DNA from: Methanobrevibacter ruminantium
GTDB lineage: Archaea > Methanobacteriota > Methanobacteria > Methanobacteriales > Methanobacteriaceae
Length of the DNA: 19,406 bases
Direction of reading: 5' to 3'
Assembly (NCBI RefSeq): GCF_016294135.1
Contig: NZ_JAEDCO010000031.1
Span: 1 to 19,406 of the forward strand
Positions 1 to 7,215 of the stretch are shown piece by piece (within the stretch, counting starts at the first letter, position 1; every line of letters begins with the position of its first letter). The translations under genes were made by a program, and so were the position numbers. The notes beneath the pieces were generated by a model, which saw only the letters and a program-made list of their open reading frames with translations, was not told the DNA's origin and did not search any database.

Positions 1-344
1 ATCGGTTCAAGCAAGTTCTTTAAAGCTATATGATAATTCGCTTCCTTGCTCAATTCCACTTCAATACCGCTTAAGTCGATATTGCTTGGAAGTATGAACA
101 GGTTTTCGATTTTTGTAGGAATAGTAGCTTTTTGAACACTGCATTCGTTTACTAAAGCTGTGTATACAGTTTTCTTGATTTCAGTTTTATTTATTCCAAA
201 ACTTGTTGTAGCGTTAGCTTGCGGATCCATATCAACTACAAGAACTGCCTTTCCCATAGCAGCAAGTGATGTTGCCAAATTCACTACAGTTGTAGTCTTT
301 CCACATCCGCCTTTCTGATTCATTACGGCAATAGTTTCTCCCAT
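1..344 (-). CDS. parA: ParA/Soj-family partitioning ATPase, N-terminal part (runs off the left edge)
   Basis: This is the first 114 or so residues of a ParA/MinD-type P-loop ATPase; the C-terminus lies outside the window. The protein begins MGETIAVMNQKGGCGKTTT. KGGCGKTT at residues 11-18 is the deviant Walker A motif with the signature lysine of ParA proteins, and VVDMDPQAN near residue 40 is the Walker A' aspartate motif. Such proteins act in the cytoplasm on nucleoid DNA to segregate chromosomes or plasmids, usually with a ParB-type partner; none is visible here. The ATG is supported by AAGGAG at 355-360, about 10 nt upstream on the minus strand. The gene follows trpB2 on the same strand but is separated by 485 bp of repeat-rich AT DNA, so it probably has its own promoter. 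Family assignment is strong; whether it is chromosomal Soj or an element-borne ParA cannot be told from this fragment. Confidence 0.9.
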   Translation of the reverse strand, partial: MGETIAVMNQKGGCGKTTTVVNLATSLAAMGKAVLVVDMDPQANATTSFGINKTEIKKTVYTALVNECSVQKATIPTKIENLFILPSNIDLSGIEVELSKEANYHIALKNLLEP

Positions 345-829
345 TATATTAATTCTCCTTAGTATTTTTTCTTAAAATAAAGTGATTTTTCTTAAATTTT
401 TTAAATTATAATGAATTACTTAGAAGTTTTTTCTTAGCACTTATTAGTTATCACTTAGTAATTATTACTTCTCAGTTATTACTTATATATTATAATTTAT
501 AAGTTATACTATATAAGTTTTAAGTTATATCTTATTACTTTTACTTTATAATTTATCATTTATAAGTTTTTAGTTTTAAGTTATTTCTTATAATTTTATA
601 AGTTATTAGTTATAACTTATAACTTATAATTATAAATTATCATAAAAAATAAGAAAAATATAAGAAAAAATACCTAAAAATAGACGAAAATATTAGAAAA
701 TATTAGAAAAAATTCATTAAAAAGAGAGAAGTTATCACTTATAAGTGATAACAAGAGTTTTTGTTTGTATAAAATAAGTATTCTATGTAAAAATCAAAAA
801 AATATAAGAAAAAATAATGGAATGGAAAT
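345..829. repeat. AT-rich repeat region upstream of parA
   Basis: No credible gene lies in these 485 bp. The middle (about 480-640) contains six copies of the heptamer AAGTTAT or its complement, at 501, 522, 578 and 600 (direct) and 612 and 619 (inverted). The flanks carry TTTTTCTTA near 366, 386 and 427, and the inverse TAAGAAAAA at 650, 661 and 805, so the arrangement is roughly symmetrical. It may be simple low-complexity DNA, an operator for parA, or a centromere-like binding site. The parA promoter must be near 370-420 on the minus strand. Confidence 0.5.
731..752 (-). terminator. Perfect 22-bp palindrome, hairpin terminator-like, after trpB2
   Basis: Arms GTTATCACT (731-739) and AGTGATAAC (744-752) are perfectly complementary around TATA, giving a 9-bp stem with a tetraloop. 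Read on the minus strand the hairpin lies 78 nt past the trpB2 stop and is followed by TTCTCTCTTTTT, so it could end the trpB2 transcript. Because the whole sequence is a perfect palindrome it could equally bind a dimeric protein. Confidence 0.55.
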
Positions 830-2131
830 CTATTTGGAGTTTTCCATAGATCCATCCATATAACTTGCGTAACCTTTGAAGTCCAATAAACCATGGCCAG
901 AGAAGTTAACAACAATAGTTTTCTCTTCACCAGTTTCCTTACATTTTTTAGCTTCATCAATAGCTGCCTTGATTGCATGGTTTGTTTCAGGTGCTGGAAT
1001 GACTCCTTCGCACATTGCAAACATTTTACCTGCTGCAAACACATCTCTTTGGTGAACTGCTACAGGTTTGATGTAGCCTAAGTCTCTAAGCAAGGATACT
1101 TGAGTGTTCATACCGTGGTATCTAAGTCCCCCTGCATGTACAGAAGGAGCAACGAAGTTGTGTCCTAATGTAAACATCTTCAAGAGAGGAGTGAATCCAA
1201 CTTCATCACCAAAGTCGTATCTGTATTCCCCTTGAGTCAATGTAGGACATGCAGAAGGTTCTACAGCAATGAATTCAGTATCGGAATTACCTTGGATCTT
1301 ATCCTTTATGAATGGGAACAAGGATCCACCGAAGTTACTTCCTCCACCAACACAAGCAATCATTGTATCTGGCTCTTCTTCAACTTTTTCAAGCTGCAAT
1401 TTAATTTCCTGACCGATTGTAGTTTGATGCAAGATAACGTGGTTCAATACACTTCCTAATGTGTATTTTACTTTATCATCGGTTAAAGCATCCTCTACAG
1501 CTTCAGAAATAGCTATTCCAAGGGAACCTGGAGTGTCTGGATGTTCTGCAAGAACTTTTCTACCCACTTCGGTATGTTCACTTGGGGAAGCATGAACCTC
1601 TCCGTCATACAATTGCATGATTGTTTTTCTGAAAGGCTTTTGATTATATGAAACCCTTACCATATAAACGGTACAATCGATTCCCATCATGGAAGCTGCA
1701 AGGGATAAAGCGGTACCCCATTGTCCTGCACCGGTTTCTGTGGTAATTCTTTCAATACCTTCCTTTTTAGCATAGTATGCTTGAGCTATTGCACTGTTTA
1801 ACTTGTGACTTCCGGTAGGGGATGTATCTTCCCGCTTATAATAGATTTTTGCGGGCGTATTAAGTTTTTCTTCCAATCCTCTTGCTCTAACTAAAGGAGT
1901 AGGTCTTCCTAATCTTTGGTAGAGTTCCCTTACTTCTTTTGGGATACTAATGTATCTGTCAGTAGCGAACTCTTGATTAAGACATTCGTTTACGAATATT
2001 TGAGGTAATGTGCTTATTTGATCTTTTCCTTCACTGTTTTTAGGAGCAGGAAGTTCTACAGGTAAATCAGCGTTAATATTATACCATTTGGTTGGTACTT
2101 CGTCATTAGATAAATCAATTCTGTATTGCAT
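830..2131 (-). CDS. trpB2: Tryptophan synthase beta chain, TrpB2 type
   Basis: A fold-type II PLP enzyme that joins indole and serine to make tryptophan. At 433 residues it is longer than TrpB1 (about 400) and has the TrpB2 N-terminal extension. The PLP lysine is in GSHKLN (K110), the catalytic glutamate in TETGAGQWG (about E132), and the phosphate-binding loop is GGGSN (262-266). TrpB2 proteins typically work without a tight TrpA partner, and no trpA is next to this gene. The ATG follows GTGAT with a 3-nt spacer (2135-2139), the same arrangement as mtd in this window. It is transcribed alone, divergent from the DUF1786 gene, and its promoter region holds several TGTAC motifs, suggesting control by a TrpY-like repressor. 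Confidence 0.94.
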   Translation of the reverse strand: MQYRIDLSNDEVPTKWYNINADLPVELPAPKNSEGKDQISTLPQIFVNECLNQEFATDRYISIPKEVRELYQRLGRPTPLVRARGLEEKLNTPAKIYYKREDTSPTGSHKLNSAIAQAYYAKKEGIERITTETGAGQWGTALSLAASMMGIDCTVYMVRVSYNQKPFRKTIMQLYDGEVHASPSEHTEVGRKVLAEHPDTPGSLGIAISEAVEDALTDDKVKYTLGSVLNHVILHQTTIGQEIKLQLEKVEEEPDTMIACVGGGSNFGGSLFPFIKDKIQGNSDTEFIAVEPSACPTLTQGEYRYDFGDEVGFTPLLKMFTLGHNFVAPSVHAGGLRYHGMNTQVSLLRDLGYIKPVAVHQRDVFAAGKMFAMCEGVIPAPETNHAIKAAIDEAKKCKETGEEKTIVVNFSGHGLLDFKGYASYMDGSMENSK

Positions 2132-2198
2132 AATATCACTTTTTGTTTTTTAAATAATCTATTGTAAAAATTCTTAAAGAATGGAATCATAATCATTC

Positions 2199-2254
2199 TG
2201 TACTAATATTATGTATAATGTACTATATAAAGCTTTGTAGTACATATTTGTACA
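2199..2254 (-). promoter_or_regulatory. trpB2 promoter with cluster of TRP-box-like TGTAC motifs
   Basis: On the minus strand a TATA box TTTATATA lies at 2224-2231, about 95 nt before the trpB2 start. It is surrounded by TGTACA (2249-2254), AGTACA (2239-2244), TGTACT (2219-2224, touching the TATA box), TGTATA (2212-2217) and TGTACT (2199-2204, near the expected transcription start). In Methanothermobacter the repressor TrpY binds TGTACA TRP boxes at the trp operon and at trpB2. The clustering and position are seen directly; TrpY control is inference, and no trpY gene is in the window. Confidence 0.65.
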
Positions 2255-2380
2255 TTATAGTATTTAAATATTAATCTCTTTAAGTTATATTTCTACCATT
2301 ATTTTTAAGAAAAAAGAAATATTTAGCCATTATTTTTCAATTTAATGATTTTTATTCATTTTTTCATCAATTCAAAAAAA

Positions 2381-2410
2381 TTTAAATATTTACAAAATAA
2401 ATAAAAAACT
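2381..2410 (+). promoter_or_regulatory. Promoter of the DUF1786 gene, probably leaderless
   Basis: A TATA-like TTTAAATA at 2381-2388 sits only 22-29 nt before the ATG at 2411. Archaeal initiation about 25 nt downstream of TATA would start the transcript at or next to the ATG, and no Shine-Dalgarno sequence is visible there. Confidence 0.5.
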
Positions 2411-3472
2411 ATGAAAATTTTAGCTATTGATGTAGGAACCGGTACTGAAGACATCTTATTGTATGACAGTGAAAAAGAGATAGAAAATTCAATGAAATTG
2501 GTCATTCCGTCTCCCCATTTAACCATTGGCCAGATGATATCAGAATGTGAAAGTGACATTTACTTTGGTGGCGTCATCATGGGAGGGGGAAAGATCAAGG
2601 ATAGATGTCTTGAACATATGGAAAAAGGATATAAGGTCGTTTTTGAAGATTTGGCGGCAAGAACAATCCGTGACAATATAGATCAAGTAAAGTCTTATGG
2701 ATTTGAAATAGCAGAGGATAATGCATATGAAAATGATCCTACCTATTCCAATTATGCAAAAATTTCATTAAAAGACGTTGATGTAAACCATTTAATTGAC
2801 ATATTCTCTTCTTTTGACCTTGACTTGAGCGTGGATGAGCTCATTGTAGCTGTTCAAGATCATGGATACAGTGATGATATGGGAGATAGAGACTTCAGAT
2901 TCGAGAAAATCAAGGAAAAGCTTCCAGAACCTATGGAGCCGGAAACATTTGCAATGGAAGCTGAAGAAGTTCCTGAATACTTTACAAGAATGCAATCCGT
3001 CATCAAGTCATTAGCTAAAGAGAATCCTGAATTCAAGCCGGTTCTCATGGATACCAAGTTTGCATCAATCGCTGGAGTATGCTACGATAAGGAAGTTCTA
3101 AAGCTAAACAGCTTTGTTGTTATGGATATAGGCAATGGACATACTACTGTAGCATCAATTGAAGACGGTAAAATACAAGGAGTATTCGAGCACCACACAA
3201 GAGATTTAACCTCTCAAAGACTTGAAGAACTAGTCTTAGCCCTTGCTGACGGAACAATCAAGCATGAGGATGTCCATAGTGAAGGAGGGCACGGCGCATT
3301 TGCATTGAATCCTATATCTAAATTGGAAAAGGTAATTGTTGCTGGCCCAAAAAGAGCATTGATTGAAGGCACAGATCTTGACTATTATCATGCAGCTCCA
3401 GGTGGAGATGTTATGATGACCGGTACTGTTGGCCTTGTAAAGTCAATGGAATTCCTAAGAAAAAATAAATAA
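2411..3472 (+). CDS. DUF1786 family protein (ASKHA/actin-like ATPase fold suspected)
   Basis: The 353-residue protein resembles the archaeal DUF1786 family, labelled in databases as putative pyruvate formate-lyase activating enzyme. That label looks doubtful: no radical SAM CxxxCxxC cluster is present. Instead it has motifs of the actin/Hsp70/sugar-kinase fold: DVGTGTE at 7-13 (phosphate 1), MDIGNGHTT at 238-246 (phosphate 2), and VAGPKR (310-315) with a glycine-rich GGDVMMTGTVG near 331-341 in the adenosine-binding region. A nucleotide-dependent cytoplasmic role is inferred; substrate unknown. It stands alone between trpB2 (divergent) and a 429-bp spacer. The ATG chosen gives the phosphate-1 strand MKILAIDVGTG right at the N-terminus, as usual for this fold. 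Confidence 0.75.
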   Translation: MKILAIDVGTGTEDILLYDSEKEIENSMKLVIPSPHLTIGQMISECESDIYFGGVIMGGGKIKDRCLEHMEKGYKVVFEDLAARTIRDNIDQVKSYGFEIAEDNAYENDPTYSNYAKISLKDVDVNHLIDIFSSFDLDLSVDELIVAVQDHGYSDDMGDRDFRFEKIKEKLPEPMEPETFAMEAEEVPEYFTRMQSVIKSLAKENPEFKPVLMDTKFASIAGVCYDKEVLKLNSFVVMDIGNGHTTVASIEDGKIQGVFEHHTRDLTSQRLEELVLALADGTIKHEDVHSEGGHGAFALNPISKLEKVIVAGPKRALIEGTDLDYYHAAPGGDVMMTGTVGLVKSMEFLRKNK

Positions 3473-3901
3473 AAAAATAATAAAATATTAAATAAGATTA
3501 TAAATTATATAATTAAATTATTAATATAATTAGATTTAATAATTTTAAATAAATTTAAATAAATTAATTATAATTTTATTTATCTTATATATTTACACGC
3601 ATTTTTTCTTATTTTTCTATTTTTTTCAGTTACTTTTATCCTTTATTCGGTAATTTTTTTTCTAAAATTTCATCATTTCCCAGTTACTTTTTTATTTTTC
3701 CTTGCAACTTTTTTGAATATACAGTAAATTTTTTTTACAATATATTTTGAGTAGCAGTGAAATTTTTCATCGATATTATCATTGATATTTTCTTGATATT
3801 TGGGAATATATAAAAAAAGTTTATAATGGATTAATACTAATATAACAATTGATAATATTAATTAATAACAATTTTATTTTATACAATAAACGAGGCATAA
3901 T
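3473..3901. other. AT-rich intergenic spacer with promoter of the PHP/DUF63 unit
   Basis: No gene or structured RNA is evident in these 429 bp. The proximal half is nearly pure A/T, ending the DUF1786 transcript. A good TATA box, TATATAAA, lies at 3807-3814, placing initiation near 3835 with a leader of about 65 nt. GAGG at 3892-3895 is the ribosome binding site for the PHP gene. Confidence 0.5.
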
Positions 3902-4567
3902 ATGAAATTTGATCCACATATCCATAGTGTTTATTCAGGTGATTCCCGTTCAGAAGTAATAGACATTCTAATAGAAGCTGAAAAGAAAGGGCTAGATGCT
4001 ATTGCAATCAGTGATCATAATGAAATTGAAGGTTCAAGACTTGCAAGGTCTTATGGCGGCAATATCATTGTAGTTCCATCTATAGAAATATCTTCTGACA
4101 AAGGCCATATTTTAGGATTAGGTGTGGATGAAATCATTCCAAAGGGACTATCTGCTGTAGAGACTGTAGACAGGATTCATGATGCAGGTGGACTTGCAAT
4201 TGTTCCTCATCCATTTTCATATTATAGGCATGGGCTTTTCTGCAATGTTGACAAGAATCTTGTTGTCGATGGTGTGGAAACAAAAAATGCAAGGTACATT
4301 TTCGGATACTCCAACAAGCAGGCAGAAACATTGGCATACAATAAAAGGCTTGCAACCTTAGGTGCTAGTGACTCTCATTTTCTAAAGTCAGTTGGAGATG
4401 CATTTACAGAAGTCAACACCAAGGGGGACGATTCTGTAGACGGTATCCTAAAAGCCATTAAGCATAGAAGATGCAAGGCTATGGGTCATAGAACAAGCAA
4501 TTTCCTGATAGCTAAGGAAGTCTTTGTAAAGAAAGTCCTTAGAAGATATCCAAAAAGAGAAGAGTAA
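3902..4567 (+). CDS. PHP-domain metal-dependent phosphoesterase
   Basis: A 221-residue protein of the PHP (polymerase and histidinol phosphatase) family. The metal ligands are visible in order: HIHS (residues 6-9), SDHNE (37-41), the glutamate of SIEIS (62), the histidine of GHILGLG (69), PHP (102-104), E126 in DGVETKN, and GASDSHF (154-160, with D157 and H159). Standalone PHP proteins of this size hydrolyse phosphate mono- or diesters or nucleotides; the substrate here is unknown. There is no polymerase or histidinol-phosphatase context (hisB is 13 kb away). GAGG lies 6 nt before the ATG. It is followed after 40 bp by the DUF63 membrane protein on the same strand, so the two probably share a transcript. 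Confidence 0.88.
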   Translation: MKFDPHIHSVYSGDSRSEVIDILIEAEKKGLDAIAISDHNEIEGSRLARSYGGNIIVVPSIEISSDKGHILGLGVDEIIPKGLSAVETVDRIHDAGGLAIVPHPFSYYRHGLFCNVDKNLVVDGVETKNARYIFGYSNKQAETLAYNKRLATLGASDSHFLKSVGDAFTEVNTKGDDSVDGILKAIKHRRCKAMGHRTSNFLIAKEVFVKKVLRRYPKREE

Positions 4568-4607
4568 TTATAAATTATCAAATTTTCAATGAGGTGTTGT
4601 TGATAAT

Positions 4608-5465
4608 ATGCCAACTGTAGACACTTTTCTTCCAGACATTATACAAAGCACTTTTTTCTCTGGATACACTGTTTTCAATACAGTGGTGTATACCTTGATT
4701 TTAGTGGTATTCATATTGGCAATTATCAAAATGTTTAAGAAGTTGGAGATTGACCCGCTATCAATTTTCTATTCAATCATCCCATTTATTTTTCTTGGAT
4801 CATCCACTCGCGCTTTAGTTGATAATGGAGTTTATCCAAAAACAGTTTTTCTAATTACTCCAGGACTTTATATTCTTGTAGGATTGATAACAATCCTGTC
4901 ATTCTTATTTTGCATATGCCTATTTACAAAAAAAGGGATTGATTACAGGTATTCGTTGTTTTCCATAGGAATAATTTTTTCATTGCCTAATATGATCTCA
5001 TTCTCAAATGTGAATTCTACAGCAATAATTCATGTCATATTGACATGGATATTCACATCTTTGATATTTATTGGGCTCGTGTTTTTAGTTTTATATATTA
5101 AGAACAATATTCTTGACAGTATTGATAAGATTGACCTTTCCAAGTTCATTGCAAAAATGAAAAAATATAAAATCAATTTTTCAATTGTGCTAGCACATTT
5201 GTTCGATGCATCAACAACATATGTTGCTGTAGAATACTTCAATTATTCAGAACAGCATGTTTTACCAAATGCTCTAAATCAGTTATTCGATACATATCTT
5301 ACTTTATTTCCTATGAAAATTATAGTAATCGTTGCAGTCTTATACATAATCGATCAATATTTCGATGACTTAACTATAAAAAATCTATTAAAATTAACAG
5401 TATTTGTATTAGGATTAGCCCCAGGTTTGAGGAATATTTTGACCATGGCTCTCGCAACAATATAA
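4608..5465 (+). CDS. DUF63 family polytopic membrane protein
   Basis: This 285-residue hydrophobic protein matches the archaeal DUF63 family in layout. The N-terminal part has FLGSSTRALVDNGVYP (around 63-78), and the C-terminal part has HLFDASTTYVAVEYF, then a charged loop, then GLAPGLRNI near the end. About seven membrane-spanning segments can be seen. Its function is unknown for the whole family. GAGGTG at 4591-4596 precedes the ATG. Context with a PHP phosphoesterase suggests co-transcription but does not reveal a role. Confidence 0.82.
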   Translation: MPTVDTFLPDIIQSTFFSGYTVFNTVVYTLILVVFILAIIKMFKKLEIDPLSIFYSIIPFIFLGSSTRALVDNGVYPKTVFLITPGLYILVGLITILSFLFCICLFTKKGIDYRYSLFSIGIIFSLPNMISFSNVNSTAIIHVILTWIFTSLIFIGLVFLVLYIKNNILDSIDKIDLSKFIAKMKKYKINFSIVLAHLFDASTTYVAVEYFNYSEQHVLPNALNQLFDTYLTLFPMKIIVIVAVLYIIDQYFDDLTIKNLLKLTVFVLGLAPGLRNILTMALATI

Positions 5466-5579
5466 GTTAAAATTTAATAATTTTTTTTAATTATTTTATC
5501 CTTGAAAAAAAATAAAAGATAGAATTAGAAAAAAATTTTTTGTGATAAAAAAAGAAAATTTTTAAAATTAAAAAAAAGT
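5466..5579. terminator. Bidirectional terminator region between convergent genes
   Basis: Plus strand: AATAATT (5476-5482) and AATTATT (5489-5495) form a weak hairpin around a run of eight T (5481-5488). Minus strand: several runs of seven or more T occur just past the leuA stop. T-tracts are the usual archaeal termination signal, and this is the only spacer between DUF63 and leuA. Confidence 0.5.
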
Positions 5580-7115
5580 TTAGCTATTTTTCTCAATAGC
5601 CAATAATCTGTTGATTGAGTTGATTACCGCAACTACACTTGAGATGATTACGTCCTCTCTTGTAGCTCTTCCTGTTGCCCTATGGCCCTCCTTGTCTGAA
5701 ATCACTACAAAGGTTTCTGCCAATGCATCGGTACCACCGCTTACAGCCTCAAGTCTGTACTCTTCAAGGTTAATGTCAACGGTTTCCTTTACAAGTGACT
5801 TGATTGCACCGATAGCAGCATCAACTGGACCCACTCCAATCTGAGAGGTTTCAATGACTTTTCCTTCAATTGAAAGCCTTACAGTTGCTGTTGCAGATAC
5901 AGATTCCCCAGTCATTACACTCATTCCAAGTAGCTTGATGTACTCTTTGCCACTTGTACTCAATTCTGTAATTGCAATTGATTTCAAGTCCTCATCTGTA
6001 ATGCATTTACCTTTATCGCCAAGTGTTTTCACTTGATTGTAAATGTTTTCGAATTGCTTAGGACTTACCTCTATATTGAACTCTTCCAATTTGGACTTTA
6101 TTCCAGCATGGCCGGTATGCTTTCCAAGGGCAATTCTTCTTTTGTGACCTACAAGTTCAGGGGGAATAGGTTCATATGTGGAACTGTTTTTCAATATTCC
6201 ATCTACATGGATGCCTGATTCATGAGCGAATGCATTTTCCCCAACTATAGGTTTTGTAGGAGGCATCTTTATACCTGTAATGGATCCTATGAAATTGGAA
6301 GTGTCATAGAGTTTAGTTGTATCCACACCGATATTTGCTTCATAAGCAATCTTTAAGCTCACTACAAGTTCCTCTAGAGAGGTGTTTCCAGCTCTCTCAC
6401 CGATACCGTTAATTGTACAATGAGCCTGATTTGCACCTTCTTCAATACCAATGATTGAATTTGATACTGCAAGTCCAAAGTCATTGTGGAAATGAAGGCT
6501 TATCGGAACATTGATTTTCTTTCTTAAAATCCTTATCAAATCTCTTGTAGTGGATGGAACTAGAATTCCTACAGTGTCGGGCACATTTATTATGTCTGCT
6601 CCTGCACCTTCAACACCTTTGTAGAATTCTATTAGGTAATTAAGTTCTGTTCTTGTAGCGTCTTCTGCTGAAAATTCCACAGTAAGGCCATGGTCCTTAG
6701 CATATTCAACCGCTTCAATAGCTTGATTCAATATTTCCTCTTTTGACTTTTTCAATTTATAGTCTCTATGAAGTGGGGAAGTTCCAATAAACAAATGTGC
6801 ATATGATAAGTCAGAGTCGATCACTGCATCGATATCCTTTTTCAATACTCTTGCAAGACCGCATAAATTGGATTTGAATCCTAATTCCACCATTCTTTTA
6901 GCAGCCTTTCTTTCACCTTCTGATACAGTTGGAAAACCCATTTCTATGGTGTCCACTCCAAGCTCATCCAGCTTTTGAGCTATCTTAATTTTCTCATCTA
7001 CTGTTAAAGCGATGCCTGGAGCCTGTTCCCCATCCCTTAAGGTTGTATCAAAGATTCTGATCTTATCAGGAATCTTCAATTCTTCCTTCACAACATCAAT
7101 GTTTATTGCATTCAT
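5580..7115 (-). CDS. leuA: 2-isopropylmalate synthase (LeuA/CimA family)
   Basis: This cytoplasmic enzyme condenses acetyl-CoA with a 2-oxo acid; for LeuA the acid is 2-oxoisovalerate, the first step of leucine synthesis. The DRE-TIM barrel is shown by RIFDTTLRDGEQ (20-31), the metal-binding HFHND (208-212) and NGIGERAGN (236-244). The middle segment has GENAFAHESGIHVDG (292-306) and GHKRRIALGKHTGH (323-336). Residues about 385-505 form the LeuA regulatory dimer domain, including VSGGTDALAETFVV, so it is a full-length allosteric form rather than the shorter homocitrate synthase AksA. NVPDTVG (177-183) favours LeuA over citramalate synthase CimA, but CimA cannot be excluded from motifs alone. 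GGATAGGG precedes the ATG. It follows the radical SAM gene by 100 bp and probably has its own promoter there. Confidence 0.88.
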   Translation of the reverse strand: MNAINIDVVKEELKIPDKIRIFDTTLRDGEQAPGIALTVDEKIKIAQKLDELGVDTIEMGFPTVSEGERKAAKRMVELGFKSNLCGLARVLKKDIDAVIDSDLSYAHLFIGTSPLHRDYKLKKSKEEILNQAIEAVEYAKDHGLTVEFSAEDATRTELNYLIEFYKGVEGAGADIINVPDTVGILVPSTTRDLIRILRKKINVPISLHFHNDFGLAVSNSIIGIEEGANQAHCTINGIGERAGNTSLEELVVSLKIAYEANIGVDTTKLYDTSNFIGSITGIKMPPTKPIVGENAFAHESGIHVDGILKNSSTYEPIPPELVGHKRRIALGKHTGHAGIKSKLEEFNIEVSPKQFENIYNQVKTLGDKGKCITDEDLKSIAITELSTSGKEYIKLLGMSVMTGESVSATATVRLSIEGKVIETSQIGVGPVDAAIGAIKSLVKETVDINLEEYRLEAVSGGTDALAETFVVISDKEGHRATGRATREDVIISSVVAVINSINRLLAIEKNS

Positions 7116-7215
7116 TTTTCCCTATCCTTTTTTGATTTAATAAGTTAATATCTATAATAAGTATAATGTATACTCTTAATTTTTTATTTTTTAGTATTTA
7201 TTATTTTTAGTATTC
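7116..7215 (-). promoter_or_regulatory. Spacer and likely promoter of leuA with a GTATA-N3-TATAC element
   Basis: On either strand 7160-7173 reads as an inverted repeat (plus strand AGTATAATGTATAC), 45-58 nt before the leuA ATG. AT-rich TATA-like sequence overlaps it. The identical 14 bp recur at 10195-10208, and a similar TGTATAATGTACT lies in the trpB2 promoter, so it may be an operator. Confidence 0.45.

Noticed and set aside
739..1044. 101-codon open frame overlapping the end of trpB2 in another frame
   Set aside because: Shadow of trpB2; its tail runs into the AT-rich spacer and the palindrome.
2411..3472. Pyruvate formate-lyase activating enzyme
   Set aside because: Family label only; the CxxxCxxC radical SAM cluster is absent and ASKHA-like motifs are present.
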